A stretch of 64,000 bases of DNA from Breznakiella homolactica. GTDB taxonomy: Bacteria; Spirochaetota; Spirochaetia; Treponematales; Breznakiellaceae. The stretch is from the NCBI RefSeq assembly GCF_016616095.2, contig NZ_CP067089.2, positions 1,178,001 to 1,242,000 of the forward strand, written 5' to 3'. Position numbers and translations under genes: made by a program. Shown piece by piece: positions 26,219 to 34,950 of the stretch. Position 1 is the first letter of the stretch. Each line of letters begins with the position of its first letter. Under the pieces are notes generated by a model. The model worked only from the letters and a program-made list of their open reading frames with translations, searched no databases and was not told the origin of the DNA.

Positions 26219-26237
26219 CGCTTTTAGGTCTATTTCC

Positions 26238-26756
26238 TTACTCATTAAGCGATAAAGCTCTGAATTTTTCGGGAAAAGCTTCATTTCCCGCAATAAAAAG
26301 CCGTACATCCCGGACATAAGAGAAATTTCTTCTTATACCCATATTGAATACATATAAATTATGATACAAATCCCCTCCCCCTTCAAGGGGCGGCAGGGCC
26401 GCCTGTTCGGAAAGGTCCGCGTACACCACTCCGTCCCTGAAAAGCAGGGATTCCAGGGTTGTGTCCTTGGCGATAAGGGGCGCGGAATCCAGAGAAATCG
26501 GCCCCAGGAGGGTTTCCTCGGCGTAACGCCGGATATCCGTTTCCTTTGAACCGGTACGGGGAATCATCCGGTCCTCCACCGTGATAACGGAATCCTTGAT
26601 GGTGTAAAAAACAAAGGTCCGCCGGTCGGAACCTATATAGAGAAATTCACAGAACGCAAAAAGCCCCAGGACACAGAGGTACAGGAGCCTCCGTACGGGT
26701 TTCCGGATGATCTGGGATCCAAGGGTTTTGAAAAACAATGTCACGGAATTGCTCAT
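26238..26756 (-). CDS. Membrane-anchored GerMN-domain protein
   Basis: 172 residues. One membrane helix lies near the N-terminus (RRLLYLCVLGLFAFCEFLYIG). A GerMN-type domain follows (residues 60-165; GSKETDIRRYAEETLLGPIS, TTLESLLFRDGVVYADLSEQ, GGGDLYHNLYVFNMGIRRNF, VRDVRLFIAGNEAFPE). GerMN domains occur in envelope proteins and often sit beside cell-wall amidases, as here: the start overlaps the amidase stop by 4 bases. A role with the amidase in peptidoglycan remodelling is inferred. Confidence 0.8.
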   Translation of the reverse strand: MSNSVTLFFKTLGSQIIRKPVRRLLYLCVLGLFAFCEFLYIGSDRRTFVFYTIKDSVITVEDRMIPRTGSKETDIRRYAEETLLGPISLDSAPLIAKDTTLESLLFRDGVVYADLSEQAALPPLEGGGDLYHNLYVFNMGIRRNFSYVRDVRLFIAGNEAFPEKFRALSLNE

Positions 26757-27829
26757 TGAATCTGGGTAAATCCTCCGGACTGCTCGAACATGGTAACGAA
26801 ATCGACAATACCGTTATATATTGCTTCGGAGAGTTTCTTCAAGTAGGCCCCGTCAGCCATAAGTTTGGCGTCCTCGGGATTCGTGACAAACCCCAGTTCA
26901 ATGAGCACCGACGGCATTCTGGCGTTCCTGACCACGAACCACTCCTCCGCCTTGATTCCCCGGGACGGACTCTGGCTGCCGATACTCTGGTCGAAACGGT
27001 TCATTATGAACTGCGCCATCATGATACTTTCGGTGGTGTATTCCTCTTCCAGCATGTCATTGAGAATCGAAAGCACCTCCGCGGCGTCGGTGTATTTATC
27101 CTTGTCGATAACGGTCCGGCGGTATTCCGGGGAAAGGTACCACACTTCATAGCCCCGGGCGTTTTTGTTGAAGGACGCGTTGGCGTGGACCGAAACGAAC
27201 ACAATAGCCTCGTTGTCCTTGAGCGGAACAGAATGGGCGATGGAAACCCGGTCTTCCAGGGTCGGATAGGTATCCCCCTCCCGGGTCAGGAGGACCCGTT
27301 TGTCGGGATACGCGGCGGCGAGCCGGCTATGGAGATCCTTCGATACCGACAGGGTAATATCCTTTTCCTGGAGACGGAGCTGTTTTCCGTTTATGGTATG
27401 GGTGCCGATGGCGCCGCTGTCCTTCCCGCCGTGGCCGGGGTCAACGATAATCGCGGCGATCCGGTACCGGTCACGGTCGTCCCGGGCCGCGGTGTCCAGG
27501 ACCGCTTTGAGGGACGCGACAAAGGCTTCGGGAAAATACAAAAGGCCTTTCTCCACATACGGGGACGGAAGCGTCAGGACATCCCGGCCGTCAACCAGAA
27601 CCAGGGCTTCCGATCCCCGGGGACCGGTCTCAAAGGCCGCCCGGTGGTTTCCCGCTTCAATAACGCCGGCCTGGAAAAAAGGATTCCACCGGAGGGCGGC
27701 GCCGAGGCTCTTCAGGGCGTCATCCAGCGGCATGGAGGAGGGTTGCTGGGCGTGGAGCACCGCGCCGGGCGTGAGCAGAAGAATGAAGAATACAGTATGC
27801 AGGGTGCGATGAAAATCCCGGCGGTCCAT
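26753..27829 (-). CDS. N-acetylmuramoyl-L-alanine amidase (Amidase_3)
   Basis: 358 residues. A signal-like N-terminus (HTVFFILLLTPGAVLHA) is followed by a region of about 110 residues and the zinc amidase domain. Zinc ligands are the His of IVDPGHGGKDSGA, Glu in LQEKDITL, and His in VFVSVHANAS; the catalytic Glu is in VLIELGFVTNPEDA. It cleaves peptides from glycan strands in the periplasm. It is in a tight minus-strand run: 9 bp after the ATP-grasp gene and overlapping the GerMN gene. Confidence 0.93.
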   Translation of the reverse strand: MDRRDFHRTLHTVFFILLLTPGAVLHAQQPSSMPLDDALKSLGAALRWNPFFQAGVIEAGNHRAAFETGPRGSEALVLVDGRDVLTLPSPYVEKGLLYFPEAFVASLKAVLDTAARDDRDRYRIAAIIVDPGHGGKDSGAIGTHTINGKQLRLQEKDITLSVSKDLHSRLAAAYPDKRVLLTREGDTYPTLEDRVSIAHSVPLKDNEAIVFVSVHANASFNKNARGYEVWYLSPEYRRTVIDKDKYTDAAEVLSILNDMLEEEYTTESIMMAQFIMNRFDQSIGSQSPSRGIKAEEWFVVRNARMPSVLIELGFVTNPEDAKLMADGAYLKKLSEAIYNGIVDFVTMFEQSGGFTQIQ

Positions 27830-27838
27830 ATCCCGTTC

Positions 27839-29434
27839 CTACGCCTCCCGGTTCCGGATAAGGGAATCCACCGTATACGCGGCTCCCTGGTATCCGCCCC
27901 GGACCAGGGCTGCCCAAAAACGCCTCCCCAGGACCGGGGAGCCATTTTCAGAACCGCCGCCGGCAAAGGGCAGCGGCAGTCCGGTTATTTTCCGTACGGC
28001 CTCGATGGATTCCGGAACCGACCGGCCGGTATAATCGGTTATCTCCGGGCGGTACAGTCCGGGAAAGGGAATAATAAAAATCTGCGGACTCCCCTTCCCG
28101 GCCGGTAGAAAATCCGGATCGGGAATACGGGCCAGAAGGGACCGCTGTTCCGGGGAAAGGGTAAATGCGTCGGGTGGGAACTGCCCCGCCGGCGGATTTT
28201 CGGATTTTTCGGAAAGGAAGGCGTCGGTATCCTGGTCCGGAGCTGCCAGGCGGAGCAGTATTGACCGGGCCGCCCGGTCCGCCGCGGCCGCCGCTGCAGT
28301 CCGGGTTTCCGCGGCTGCAATAACGTTGCCCGCCTTTTCCACGTTATTCTCGGGAAAAACCATCCAGGAACCCGGTTCCGCCCTGAGGAAAACATCCCGT
28401 ATTCCCGGGATGGCCGCCGCTTCTTCGGCCCCGTGAATGGAACGGACCGTGCCGGGAATCGAGATAAACGCCCGTTCCGCGCTGGTCCAGCGCCGTACGG
28501 GCGCGGTTTCCGAGGGAGCCCTGCCCAGGGCAATCTCAATGGCCCCCCGCACGGGATTTACCCCGGAAGAATAGGGATAGGTCCACCCCGACATATATCC
28601 CCCGGAAAGCCGGGCGGCGATTTCGCCGATCATGGGCCCCGAGGGCGTCAGCTTAATATCCCCCTTGGCCGCTCCGTTCCGGATACCCAGGGCAGCGATT
28701 CCCAGCTTAAATGTATCCAATAGCGCAGCAGCGGCTTCGGGTTCCAAAACCGCGGGCATGGTATGGCCCATTTCAATAAAATAGGGGGGGAAAAAAATAT
28801 GCCGGTCCGCGAGGCCGCAGATAGTCACGTCGCCGCCGAAAACCAGGGCATCCACCGAATATTCCGGACCTTCCATGTAAGATTCCACAATAGCGGAACC
28901 GCTCCGGGAAAAAGCCAGGGCGTCTTCCGCCGCGGGAATCAGCTCGCCGGCGCCGCTGACTTTTCGGCAGCCCCGGGAGCCCATATTATCCACGGGCTTG
29001 ACCACCGCGGGATACGGAAAGGGAAGTTCATAGGCAGCCCCGGGAACCGCGTCCAGGGTTATGAAGGCCGGGGACGGCACCCCGGCGCTGCGGAAGCATT
29101 GCCGCATGCGGGATTTATCCGACGCGTTCAGGGCGGTTTCATAGGGAATTCCCGGAAGTCCCAGGCGCTCCGCGACCCAAGCCACGGTGGCTGAAAAATC
29201 GGTACCCGCGGTCAGAACCCCGGAAAGCCCGGCGGATTTTTTTTCGGACAGGGCAAATTCGGCGATGGCTTCTTTGTCCTTGAGGTCGATGCATTCAAAA
29301 CGGTCCGCCAGACCGGCGCAGGGAGCCCGGGGATTCCCGTCGATTACCACCGTTTCCAGCTCCATATCCCGGGCGGTCCGTATGGCGGGCCCCTGCATTA
29401 TTCCCGCGCCGAGTATCATTATCCGTTCAGCCAT
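27839..29434 (-). CDS. ATP-grasp ligase of unknown substrate
   Basis: 531 residues. The N-terminal Rossmann-like part (MILGAGIMQGPAIRTARDME) is followed by an ATP-grasp fold: AVVKPVDNMGSRGCRKV, VESYMEGPEYSVDALVFGGD, GDIKLTPSGPMIGEIAARLS and GGYMSGWTYPYSSGVNPVRG. Such enzymes join a carboxylate to an amine, as in carbamoyl-phosphate synthase or amino-acid ligases. Residues 400-531 form an extra C-terminal part that I do not recognise. It overlaps the glycosyltransferase-methyltransferase gene by 16 bases, so it may add an amino acid or similar group to a sugar or protein. That is inference. Confidence 0.83.
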   Translation of the reverse strand: MAERIMILGAGIMQGPAIRTARDMELETVVIDGNPRAPCAGLADRFECIDLKDKEAIAEFALSEKKSAGLSGVLTAGTDFSATVAWVAERLGLPGIPYETALNASDKSRMRQCFRSAGVPSPAFITLDAVPGAAYELPFPYPAVVKPVDNMGSRGCRKVSGAGELIPAAEDALAFSRSGSAIVESYMEGPEYSVDALVFGGDVTICGLADRHIFFPPYFIEMGHTMPAVLEPEAAAALLDTFKLGIAALGIRNGAAKGDIKLTPSGPMIGEIAARLSGGYMSGWTYPYSSGVNPVRGAIEIALGRAPSETAPVRRWTSAERAFISIPGTVRSIHGAEEAAAIPGIRDVFLRAEPGSWMVFPENNVEKAGNVIAAAETRTAAAAAADRAARSILLRLAAPDQDTDAFLSEKSENPPAGQFPPDAFTLSPEQRSLLARIPDPDFLPAGKGSPQIFIIPFPGLYRPEITDYTGRSVPESIEAVRKITGLPLPFAGGGSENGSPVLGRRFWAALVRGGYQGAAYTVDSLIRNREA

Positions 29435-31302
29435 GTTTTGCTCCGTTCCCCGGTTTCCTTCACGCCATAAAACTCATAGGTGTCTCCCAGCCTGAACCGC
29501 CGGCTCAGACCGCCGAGAAACCAGTAAACCGCTCCCTGCCCCGGCCGGAGTCTCGGCCCGATCACCGGGAACCTTTCAGGATGATGGCCGGTGGTAACGA
29601 TTTTTTCAAGGCTGAAGCCCTGTTTTTTCAGTATATTTCCGGTTTTTTCCGGTTCCCAGATGGTCCAGTGGTCCTCGGGACTCCGGCGGAGAAATTCCTC
29701 CGGTTTTGTACGGCCGCTGATACCGGAAAATGAGGGAGTCGAACAGGCCAGGATTCCGCCGGGTTTGAGAAGCCGGGAAATTTCATGGAGAATGAATCCC
29801 GGATCGGTAAAATGCTCAATCACATACCAGAGGCTCACCACATCAAAGCCGTCACCGATTTCAAAATCAGGAAGCCGGAATTCCGGAAAAAAACCCCGGT
29901 ACGCTGCTATAGTAAGTTTTTCCCGCACATACCGGACCGCTGATTCCGAAGGATCGATGCCCACACAGGAGAACCCTTCGGACCGGGCGGCTTCCAGGAA
30001 GGGGCCATAGGCGCAGCCGATATCCAGGAGCCGCGGGGGACCGCCTGAATCATCCGGGGTATTGCTCCGGGACGCCAGGGCCCGTATCCGGGAAATCCGT
30101 TTTTTTCCCGCTTCCACAAGATTGGGAAAATCCTCCAGGTAGGTTTTGCCGTACTGCCTGCGGTAATCCTCAAAAAAATAATCCTCGCCGTAGTGTATGG
30201 ACGAAGGATACGCCCGGAGCATGTATACCATGCCGCATTCGGCGCAGCGCCGGTAGGTCCGGTGGGAAAACCGCCCTATATTTCCGTGGGCACGGGTCCG
30301 CTCATCACCGCAGGCAGGGCATTTTTCGGGAACCGAAAGGTTCAGTTTTCCGATAAACGAGCCCAGGGTCTGGACCGGGTCACCGGCGATTCCGTGGCGG
30401 GCGGCGCATTCACTGCAGATGGTACGGATTTTTTTTACGAATCCGGAGACCGATTCATATCCCGAGGTACACTGTTTCCTGAGATTTTTGAGTCCCCGTG
30501 TGCCGGTTCCCAGGGAAAAAAAACCCGCGGACCGGGCAAGTTTTTCGTGGTATTCCGTTGGAGAAATAAGCAGCACCGGCACTTTGGCGCGGAGCACCTC
30601 AAAGGCGGTAAGTCCGTAATGGGTTATGACCAGATCGTAGCCCGCCAGGGTTTCCCTGAGGGCCGGGACCGGCCCCCTGACCCGGATGCCCGATCCGCCC
30701 CGGGCCGGATCGGGGGGCCCTTCCCCGGAATGCCGGGGAAGGATCAGATCCACCAAAGTGCCGGGGATACGGCTGGCGCTTTCCGCGGCGGACATTCCCA
30801 GGGACGCGGAATCCTCCAGGCCGAAACTGACCAGTATGCGCAGCCGGCCGTCGGGACTGACCGTATCAAAGGAAGGCCGCCGGTTCTGGGGAAGGGGCAG
30901 CAGTTCCGGCAGGGTCCAGTTCGCCGGGGACGTTCCGGGCAGGGCCGGAAGCAGGTCAAGGAGGAAATCAAAATCATCCCGGCTGGGGCCGCCTTCATCG
31001 ATGCCGAGCACCGGCCCCAGGGATGACCAGTATACAAATTCCTGCCGGTCCGTTCTGAACCGGTCAAGGACAATTAAATCCCAGGGAATCAAGCCGGGAT
31101 CATCCTCCGCGGAAAACCGTATTCCGGGATCTACCGGAACCGCGGAGCCGCTCCCGGTTTCCGGCGTCCGGGGAATAAAAAGGTAGGATTCAAATCCCAG
31201 TTCCCGCAGTTCTTCCGTCAAAGAAACGGAACGGACTATATGGCCTCCGCCGCGGCCTTTTTCGAATGCCGGTACCACCAAGACCAGCCCGCGCTCATTC
31301 AT
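29419..31302 (-). CDS. Fusion of a PseG-like glycosyltransferase-fold domain and a SAM methyltransferase
   Basis: 627 residues from the ATG at 31302 (MNERGLVLVVPAFEKGRGGG), which overlaps the stop of the cytidylyltransferase gene. The 143 residues of the longer frame are the out-of-frame reading of that neighbour. Residues 1-310 resemble PseG/MurG-type GT-B folds (GGGHIVRSVSLTEELRELGF, DLVITHYGLTAFEVLRAKVP). Then comes a zinc ribbon (CPACGDERTRAHG, CAECGMVY) and a class I methyltransferase (LLDIGCAYGPFLEAARSEGF, VVSLWYVIEHFTDPGFILHE, LLKPGGILACSTPSFSG). It probably modifies a nucleotide sugar or glycan. The fusion hints at sequential steps. Confidence 0.83.
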   Translation of the reverse strand: MNERGLVLVVPAFEKGRGGGHIVRSVSLTEELRELGFESYLFIPRTPETGSGSAVPVDPGIRFSAEDDPGLIPWDLIVLDRFRTDRQEFVYWSSLGPVLGIDEGGPSRDDFDFLLDLLPALPGTSPANWTLPELLPLPQNRRPSFDTVSPDGRLRILVSFGLEDSASLGMSAAESASRIPGTLVDLILPRHSGEGPPDPARGGSGIRVRGPVPALRETLAGYDLVITHYGLTAFEVLRAKVPVLLISPTEYHEKLARSAGFFSLGTGTRGLKNLRKQCTSGYESVSGFVKKIRTICSECAARHGIAGDPVQTLGSFIGKLNLSVPEKCPACGDERTRAHGNIGRFSHRTYRRCAECGMVYMLRAYPSSIHYGEDYFFEDYRRQYGKTYLEDFPNLVEAGKKRISRIRALASRSNTPDDSGGPPRLLDIGCAYGPFLEAARSEGFSCVGIDPSESAVRYVREKLTIAAYRGFFPEFRLPDFEIGDGFDVVSLWYVIEHFTDPGFILHEISRLLKPGGILACSTPSFSGISGRTKPEEFLRRSPEDHWTIWEPEKTGNILKKQGFSLEKIVTTGHHPERFPVIGPRLRPGQGAVYWFLGGLSRRFRLGDTYEFYGVKETGERSKTWLNG

Positions 31303-32029
31303 TGATCGGCTCCATTTTTTTACATGCATCGACGGAGGGACCGCCGCAGGATTCCCGGTACGCCGCGATGATGCTGCTGCCCCGGAACCGGGCTTTCCCG
31401 GATTCTCCGTAGAGCCCGGTAAGCGCCCCATCAAGAACCGCTGCCTGTTCATAATCCGCCAGGGTATCCACGGTAAGCCGTATTCCGGGGCTGTTCCACC
31501 GGGCCGGGGCCGGGGGACGGTATACCGAAAACAGCTCGGGATGGTTGTACAGGTAGGGACAGACGTGTTCCCGTTCGCCGGGCAGATCCGCCTCACGCTC
31601 CGCCCTGAGGAGCGCCTCGGAGGAAACCGATTCAACTCCGGCGCCGTAGGGCAGCTCCAGGTACCCGCCGTAGTGGGCGCCCCGGGCAAGGGCTTCCCGG
31701 TGGATCTCCGCAGCGGCGTCCGCAAAAACAAAGGGATTATCCCCGGTGGCCCGGATTATCCGGTCCGGGGAAAAACGGCGGATCACGTCGCAGAACCGGC
31801 TGAGGACATCTTCCTTTGATCCGGCGACTATCTCGAATTCCGCGTCCTCGGCTAACAGGAGAAAATCGCCGGCGCTGTCCTCGGGGCACGCCAGAACCCG
31901 GACATCCGCGGGCACTTCCCTGAGGGCCGCCATGACCGCGGAAATCAGGGGGCGCCTTCCCAGAGGCAGGAGGGATTTCCCCGGGAGCCGTGAGGAGTCG
32001 ATCCGGGCCTGGACAACAACGGCGGTCAC
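31295..32029 (-). CDS. SpsF/KdsB-type cytidylyltransferase
   Basis: 244 residues with the nucleotidyltransferase start MTAVVVQARIDSSRLPGKSL and PLGRRPLISAVMAALREVP, then IIRATGDNPFVFADAA and YGAGVESVSSEALLRAE. It is similar to SpsF of spore coat polysaccharide genes and to CMP-sugar synthetases used for nonulosonic acids. It probably activates an acidic sugar with CTP. It overlaps both neighbours (4 and 8 bases), a sign of translational coupling within the glycan run. Confidence 0.87.
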   Translation of the reverse strand: MTAVVVQARIDSSRLPGKSLLPLGRRPLISAVMAALREVPADVRVLACPEDSAGDFLLLAEDAEFEIVAGSKEDVLSRFCDVIRRFSPDRIIRATGDNPFVFADAAAEIHREALARGAHYGGYLELPYGAGVESVSSEALLRAEREADLPGEREHVCPYLYNHPELFSVYRPPAPARWNSPGIRLTVDTLADYEQAAVLDGALTGLYGESGKARFRGSSIIAAYRESCGGPSVDACKKMEPINE

Positions 32030-33024
32030 GGCTCGGGATGCTCCCAGTTTTCCGTTAACGCCTTTGCGTCCGCCGCGAACCGGTACCGGTTCGTTTCAAC
32101 CCACTTCCGTGCTTCTGAAAAATCATCCCAGGCGATAAAGGGACCGTCACCGGATTTCAGCACGTACCCGGGGTAGCGCCGCAGGGGCAGATGGGCGCTG
32201 TCGCCCCGGAAAACCGGGGCCAGGTTTTTCAGGTAAAACCGTTTGTAGCTTTCATCGGCGGTGCTGTCCTGGGGCGGCGCGTCCCCGTCATAGGAAACCC
32301 GGATAAGCTGGGTCGACGCGATGGATTCGCCCCAGAGATGGGCCCGGAAGCCGAAATCCATGAGCTGCCAGTACGTACTGGACAGGGTCGCATCGAAGCC
32401 CCCAAGCCGCACGAACCGTTCCCGGTCATAGATGCCGACCCCGTCAAAGGGATACAGCGTCGGGCTGCCTTCCCGGGACGGCGCGTACGGAAGCGCTTTT
32501 ACGCTTCCCTGGTACAGCCCCGGGGAAACCAGGGTCGGCAGGGTTTCAAAATTTGAATTCTGGATAACCGGAACCGTACAGAGCCGTTTGTAGGGACTTT
32601 TTACCTGGGATTCCTTTCCGGCTTCCTCCGGGGAAACCAGGAGACGTTCGGCTATTTTTCCGGCGCTGCCGCCGTGGAGGATACGGATATCGTTCCACAG
32701 GACAAAAAAGAGCGGACTGGACAGTTCCGACGCGGCCAGATTTATCTGTTCTCCCAGGCTGATGGCCTGTTTAAGAAGGATAAACCGGACAAAGGGAAAA
32801 CGGCCGGAGAGTTCCTCCAGATCGTACCGGTCCTGGGTTCCTTCGATTGATATAATAAAATCGAAACCGGTTTTTTCGAATTCCTGAAACAGAGTCCGCC
32901 GGGGATACCGCCCGCCGCGGTTGAGCAGAACCGCGGAAAGCCCCGAGGAAGCGCCCCGCTGGGTTCCGCCCACGGCGGTATAGGACGGCAGGGTATCGTT
33001 AAAAATTGTAGGTATAGTATTCAT
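32026..33024 (-). CDS. Glycosyltransferase family 2-like protein
   Basis: 332 residues from the ATG at 33024 (MNTIPTIFNDTLPSYTAVGG). GGA stands 5 bases upstream, and the 26-residue longer form lies inside the preceding gene. The GT-A-like features are FDFIISIEGTQDRYDLEELS, SLGEQINLAASELSSPLFFV and LWNDIRI in place of the usual DxD, then FDGVGIYDRERFVRLGGFDA. It probably transfers a sugar. The acceptor is unknown; neighbours include the spiro-SPASM gene upstream. Confidence 0.75.
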   Translation of the reverse strand: MNTIPTIFNDTLPSYTAVGGTQRGASSGLSAVLLNRGGRYPRRTLFQEFEKTGFDFIISIEGTQDRYDLEELSGRFPFVRFILLKQAISLGEQINLAASELSSPLFFVLWNDIRILHGGSAGKIAERLLVSPEEAGKESQVKSPYKRLCTVPVIQNSNFETLPTLVSPGLYQGSVKALPYAPSREGSPTLYPFDGVGIYDRERFVRLGGFDATLSSTYWQLMDFGFRAHLWGESIASTQLIRVSYDGDAPPQDSTADESYKRFYLKNLAPVFRGDSAHLPLRRYPGYVLKSGDGPFIAWDDFSEARKWVETNRYRFAADAKALTENWEHPEP

Positions 33025-34537
33025 CACAGTCCGCGCAAATTCCGGGATATTTTTTTGAATAATGGGCTCCGTAGAGCTCATCTCCTTTTTTCCATATATC
33101 ATCGATTGAATCGGTAAATAGATTCCCCAGAATACAGGTTCCTTCCAGATCCTCCCGGCAGACCCGGACAGTACCGTCTATGAGGACCGGCAAGTCCCGC
33201 ATCAGGTGCCAGCAGGGAAACCGGTGCAGCGGGGATAAGTCCGAAGCCTGAAGATCCGGCAGGTACCCCGAGAAGGAATCGTATTTCTGAATAATGACCT
33301 GGGCTCCCGCTTCTTTCCAGGAACGGTAGAAAGCTTCGGTATCATCCTCGGAACCTTTGGTCCGTACCGCCTGCACATAGGTGTCACCGGGGAAAAGGCC
33401 GAGAACAGCTTTGGCGCAGCCGGCGGCTTCGGCATAACCGTCGCCCCGGACCTCGCGGTACCGTCCGGGATCGTGGGCATCCAGCGAAAGGATCCAGGAA
33501 ACCGGCGCCATCCGGTTTTTCCGGGGTTTTGCCGCGGCCGCGGCTCCGGCAATGGCTTCCAGATCATCCGGACTCCAGCCGAGCCCCGAGGTTTCGATGA
33601 TAAGGGAAAGCTCCGGACGGTCCAGAACGGCCTTGATAAGGGGGATCTTTTCCGGGTGGAGGGAGAGTTCCCCCCAGAGAGAAAGATCGATTACTCCGTC
33701 CCCGGAATATCCGGCGATGGAATCCAGGATGGACTCGAATTGGCCGAGGTCCATAAAATCGGCGCGTTCCGTTATGGGTGTTCCCCGGACCGATCCGAAC
33801 TTTGGATAAGGGCACAGGGAACACGCCTGCGGACACGGTCCTGATACCTGGATGGGGAAAAAAGCCGGCAGAGTCCTGAGCAGTTCCGGATTGCCGGTGA
33901 TCACTTCCGCGGCGCCGGCGGCGCCGGAAAGGCCCGCGCCGGCAAGCCTGGTTAACAGGAGGAGGTTCCGTCTGGAATCCGCCGCCAGGGTCAGGCGGCA
34001 GCCCCGGAGGTCAACCGGGGAAATTTCCGTTTCAATATCAAAGGCATTGATATCCTTCTGGATCACCGAAAAAAGCGCGTCCCGTTCCACCGGTCCGTCG
34101 CTGTCCCCGGTAATCTTCGCCAGGATCGCCGCGGTTCCCGGGGAAAGGATTTCCGGCGCGAACCCGTAGGGCCATCCGTCACCGTAGGAATATTCAGCGC
34201 CGTACCGTATATGCCGTTCCGCCATGGCACCGGCCAGGTCTCTGTCCAGGAAGGGGCAGTCCGCCCACGCAAAGTAGGTAAGGTCAAACCCGGCGGCAAG
34301 CTCACCCAGGCATTCCAGGAGGCGTTTTTTTGTCCAGTCTCCGGCGCGGATAACCTGGATGTTTCCGGAAATTCCCGGATACTCCCGGCCGTCGGCTCCC
34401 AAAAGCACGGTTTTGGTAACCCCGGGAAAAGCCGAAACCCCTTCCAGCGCCCGGGCCAGGGCGTGTCTGCCTGAGAAAACGGTCTCGAAGGCCTCATCCG
34501 AAAGCCGGCCTCCGTACAAAACGGCGATCGCATTCAT
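32999..34537 (-). CDS. Spiro-SPASM protein (radical-SAM-type, spirochaete-specific family)
   Basis: 512 residues from the ATG at 34537; the longer frame would start inside a repeat element. Residues 1-200 resemble a nucleotidyltransferase or GT-A fold (MNAIAVLYGGRLSDEAFETV, FDLTYFAWADCPFLDRDLAG). A radical SAM-like core follows with C235-x3-C239-x2-C242 (GPCPQACSLCPYP), and VIDLSLWGELSLHPEKIPLI. The C-terminal SPASM-like segment has Cys residues in FPCWHL, VRVCREDLEG, TCILGNLF and ICADCDEYY. SPASM domains bind extra Fe-S clusters and often modify peptides. The family is uncharacterised as far as I know. Its place at the head of a glycan run suggests a surface or protein modification. Confidence 0.85.
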   Translation of the reverse strand: MNAIAVLYGGRLSDEAFETVFSGRHALARALEGVSAFPGVTKTVLLGADGREYPGISGNIQVIRAGDWTKKRLLECLGELAAGFDLTYFAWADCPFLDRDLAGAMAERHIRYGAEYSYGDGWPYGFAPEILSPGTAAILAKITGDSDGPVERDALFSVIQKDINAFDIETEISPVDLRGCRLTLAADSRRNLLLLTRLAGAGLSGAAGAAEVITGNPELLRTLPAFFPIQVSGPCPQACSLCPYPKFGSVRGTPITERADFMDLGQFESILDSIAGYSGDGVIDLSLWGELSLHPEKIPLIKAVLDRPELSLIIETSGLGWSPDDLEAIAGAAAAAKPRKNRMAPVSWILSLDAHDPGRYREVRGDGYAEAAGCAKAVLGLFPGDTYVQAVRTKGSEDDTEAFYRSWKEAGAQVIIQKYDSFSGYLPDLQASDLSPLHRFPCWHLMRDLPVLIDGTVRVCREDLEGTCILGNLFTDSIDDIWKKGDELYGAHYSKKYPGICADCDEYYTYNF

Positions 34538-34584
34538 ACCTTCAATGTATCGGCAATTTCTTTGGCCCTCAATAGGGAGGGGGA

Positions 34585-34691
34585 GCACCGAGTATTCCAA
34601 GCCAGGAATCATCCGTGTTTAACCAGTGCCGCGGGGCCTGTCGGATATACCATTGCGGCCCGGATGATTCCTGGCTTAACCTGCTCGGTGC
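34585..34691 (-). repeat. Nested palindromic element, copy 3 (reverse, core deleted)
   Basis: Outer arms GCACCGAG (34585-34592) and CTCGGTGC (34684-34691). The inner arm AAGCCAGGAATCATCCG (34599-34615) pairs perfectly with 34661-34677. The shoulder GCCGCGGGGCCTGTCGG matches copies 1 and 6, but the conserved core and its stem are missing. It forms an inverted pair with copy 4. The rest of 34538-35154 holds the 22-bp hairpin repeat, with no gene. Confidence 0.75.
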
Positions 34692-34866
34692 TGCCCCGGC
34701 CGGGGGGCTGCTCCCCCTGCGGACGGGCTTCCTCACCCGCTGTGCCGATCCCGCGGTGCGGTCTCACAGAGCCCGCACCGTTACAATTTTCCAACGGGTT
34801 CGGCGATCCCGTCCTACCCCCACTCCGGGTTTCCGGGTTATTGTTGAGTCCGGATCTGTCATCCAT

Positions 34867-34888
34867 TCATACCTACCGTTAGGTATAT
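34867..34888. repeat. 22-bp hairpin repeat, copy B
   Basis: Identical over 22 bp to 11399-11420 (ATACCTA-CCGT-TAGGTAT). It lies in the spacer between element copies 3 and 4, as its twin lies between copies 1 and 2. Confidence 0.7.
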
Positions 34889-34950
34889 TTTTTCCGCAAA
34901 CATAATTCCATGTCACCGCCTATACTCCGCTCCAACCAAGCCCCTGACCA

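Noticed and set aside
26738..28108. 456-codon open frame opposite the amidase and ATP-grasp genes
   Set aside because: Antisense shadow; Gly/Pro/Arg/Val bias, no start signal, and both minus-strand genes have catalytic motifs.
31303..31731. 143-residue N-terminal extension of the glycosyltransferase-methyltransferase gene
   Set aside because: It lies wholly inside the cytidylyltransferase gene in another frame; the coupled ATG at 31302 begins the family-like sequence.
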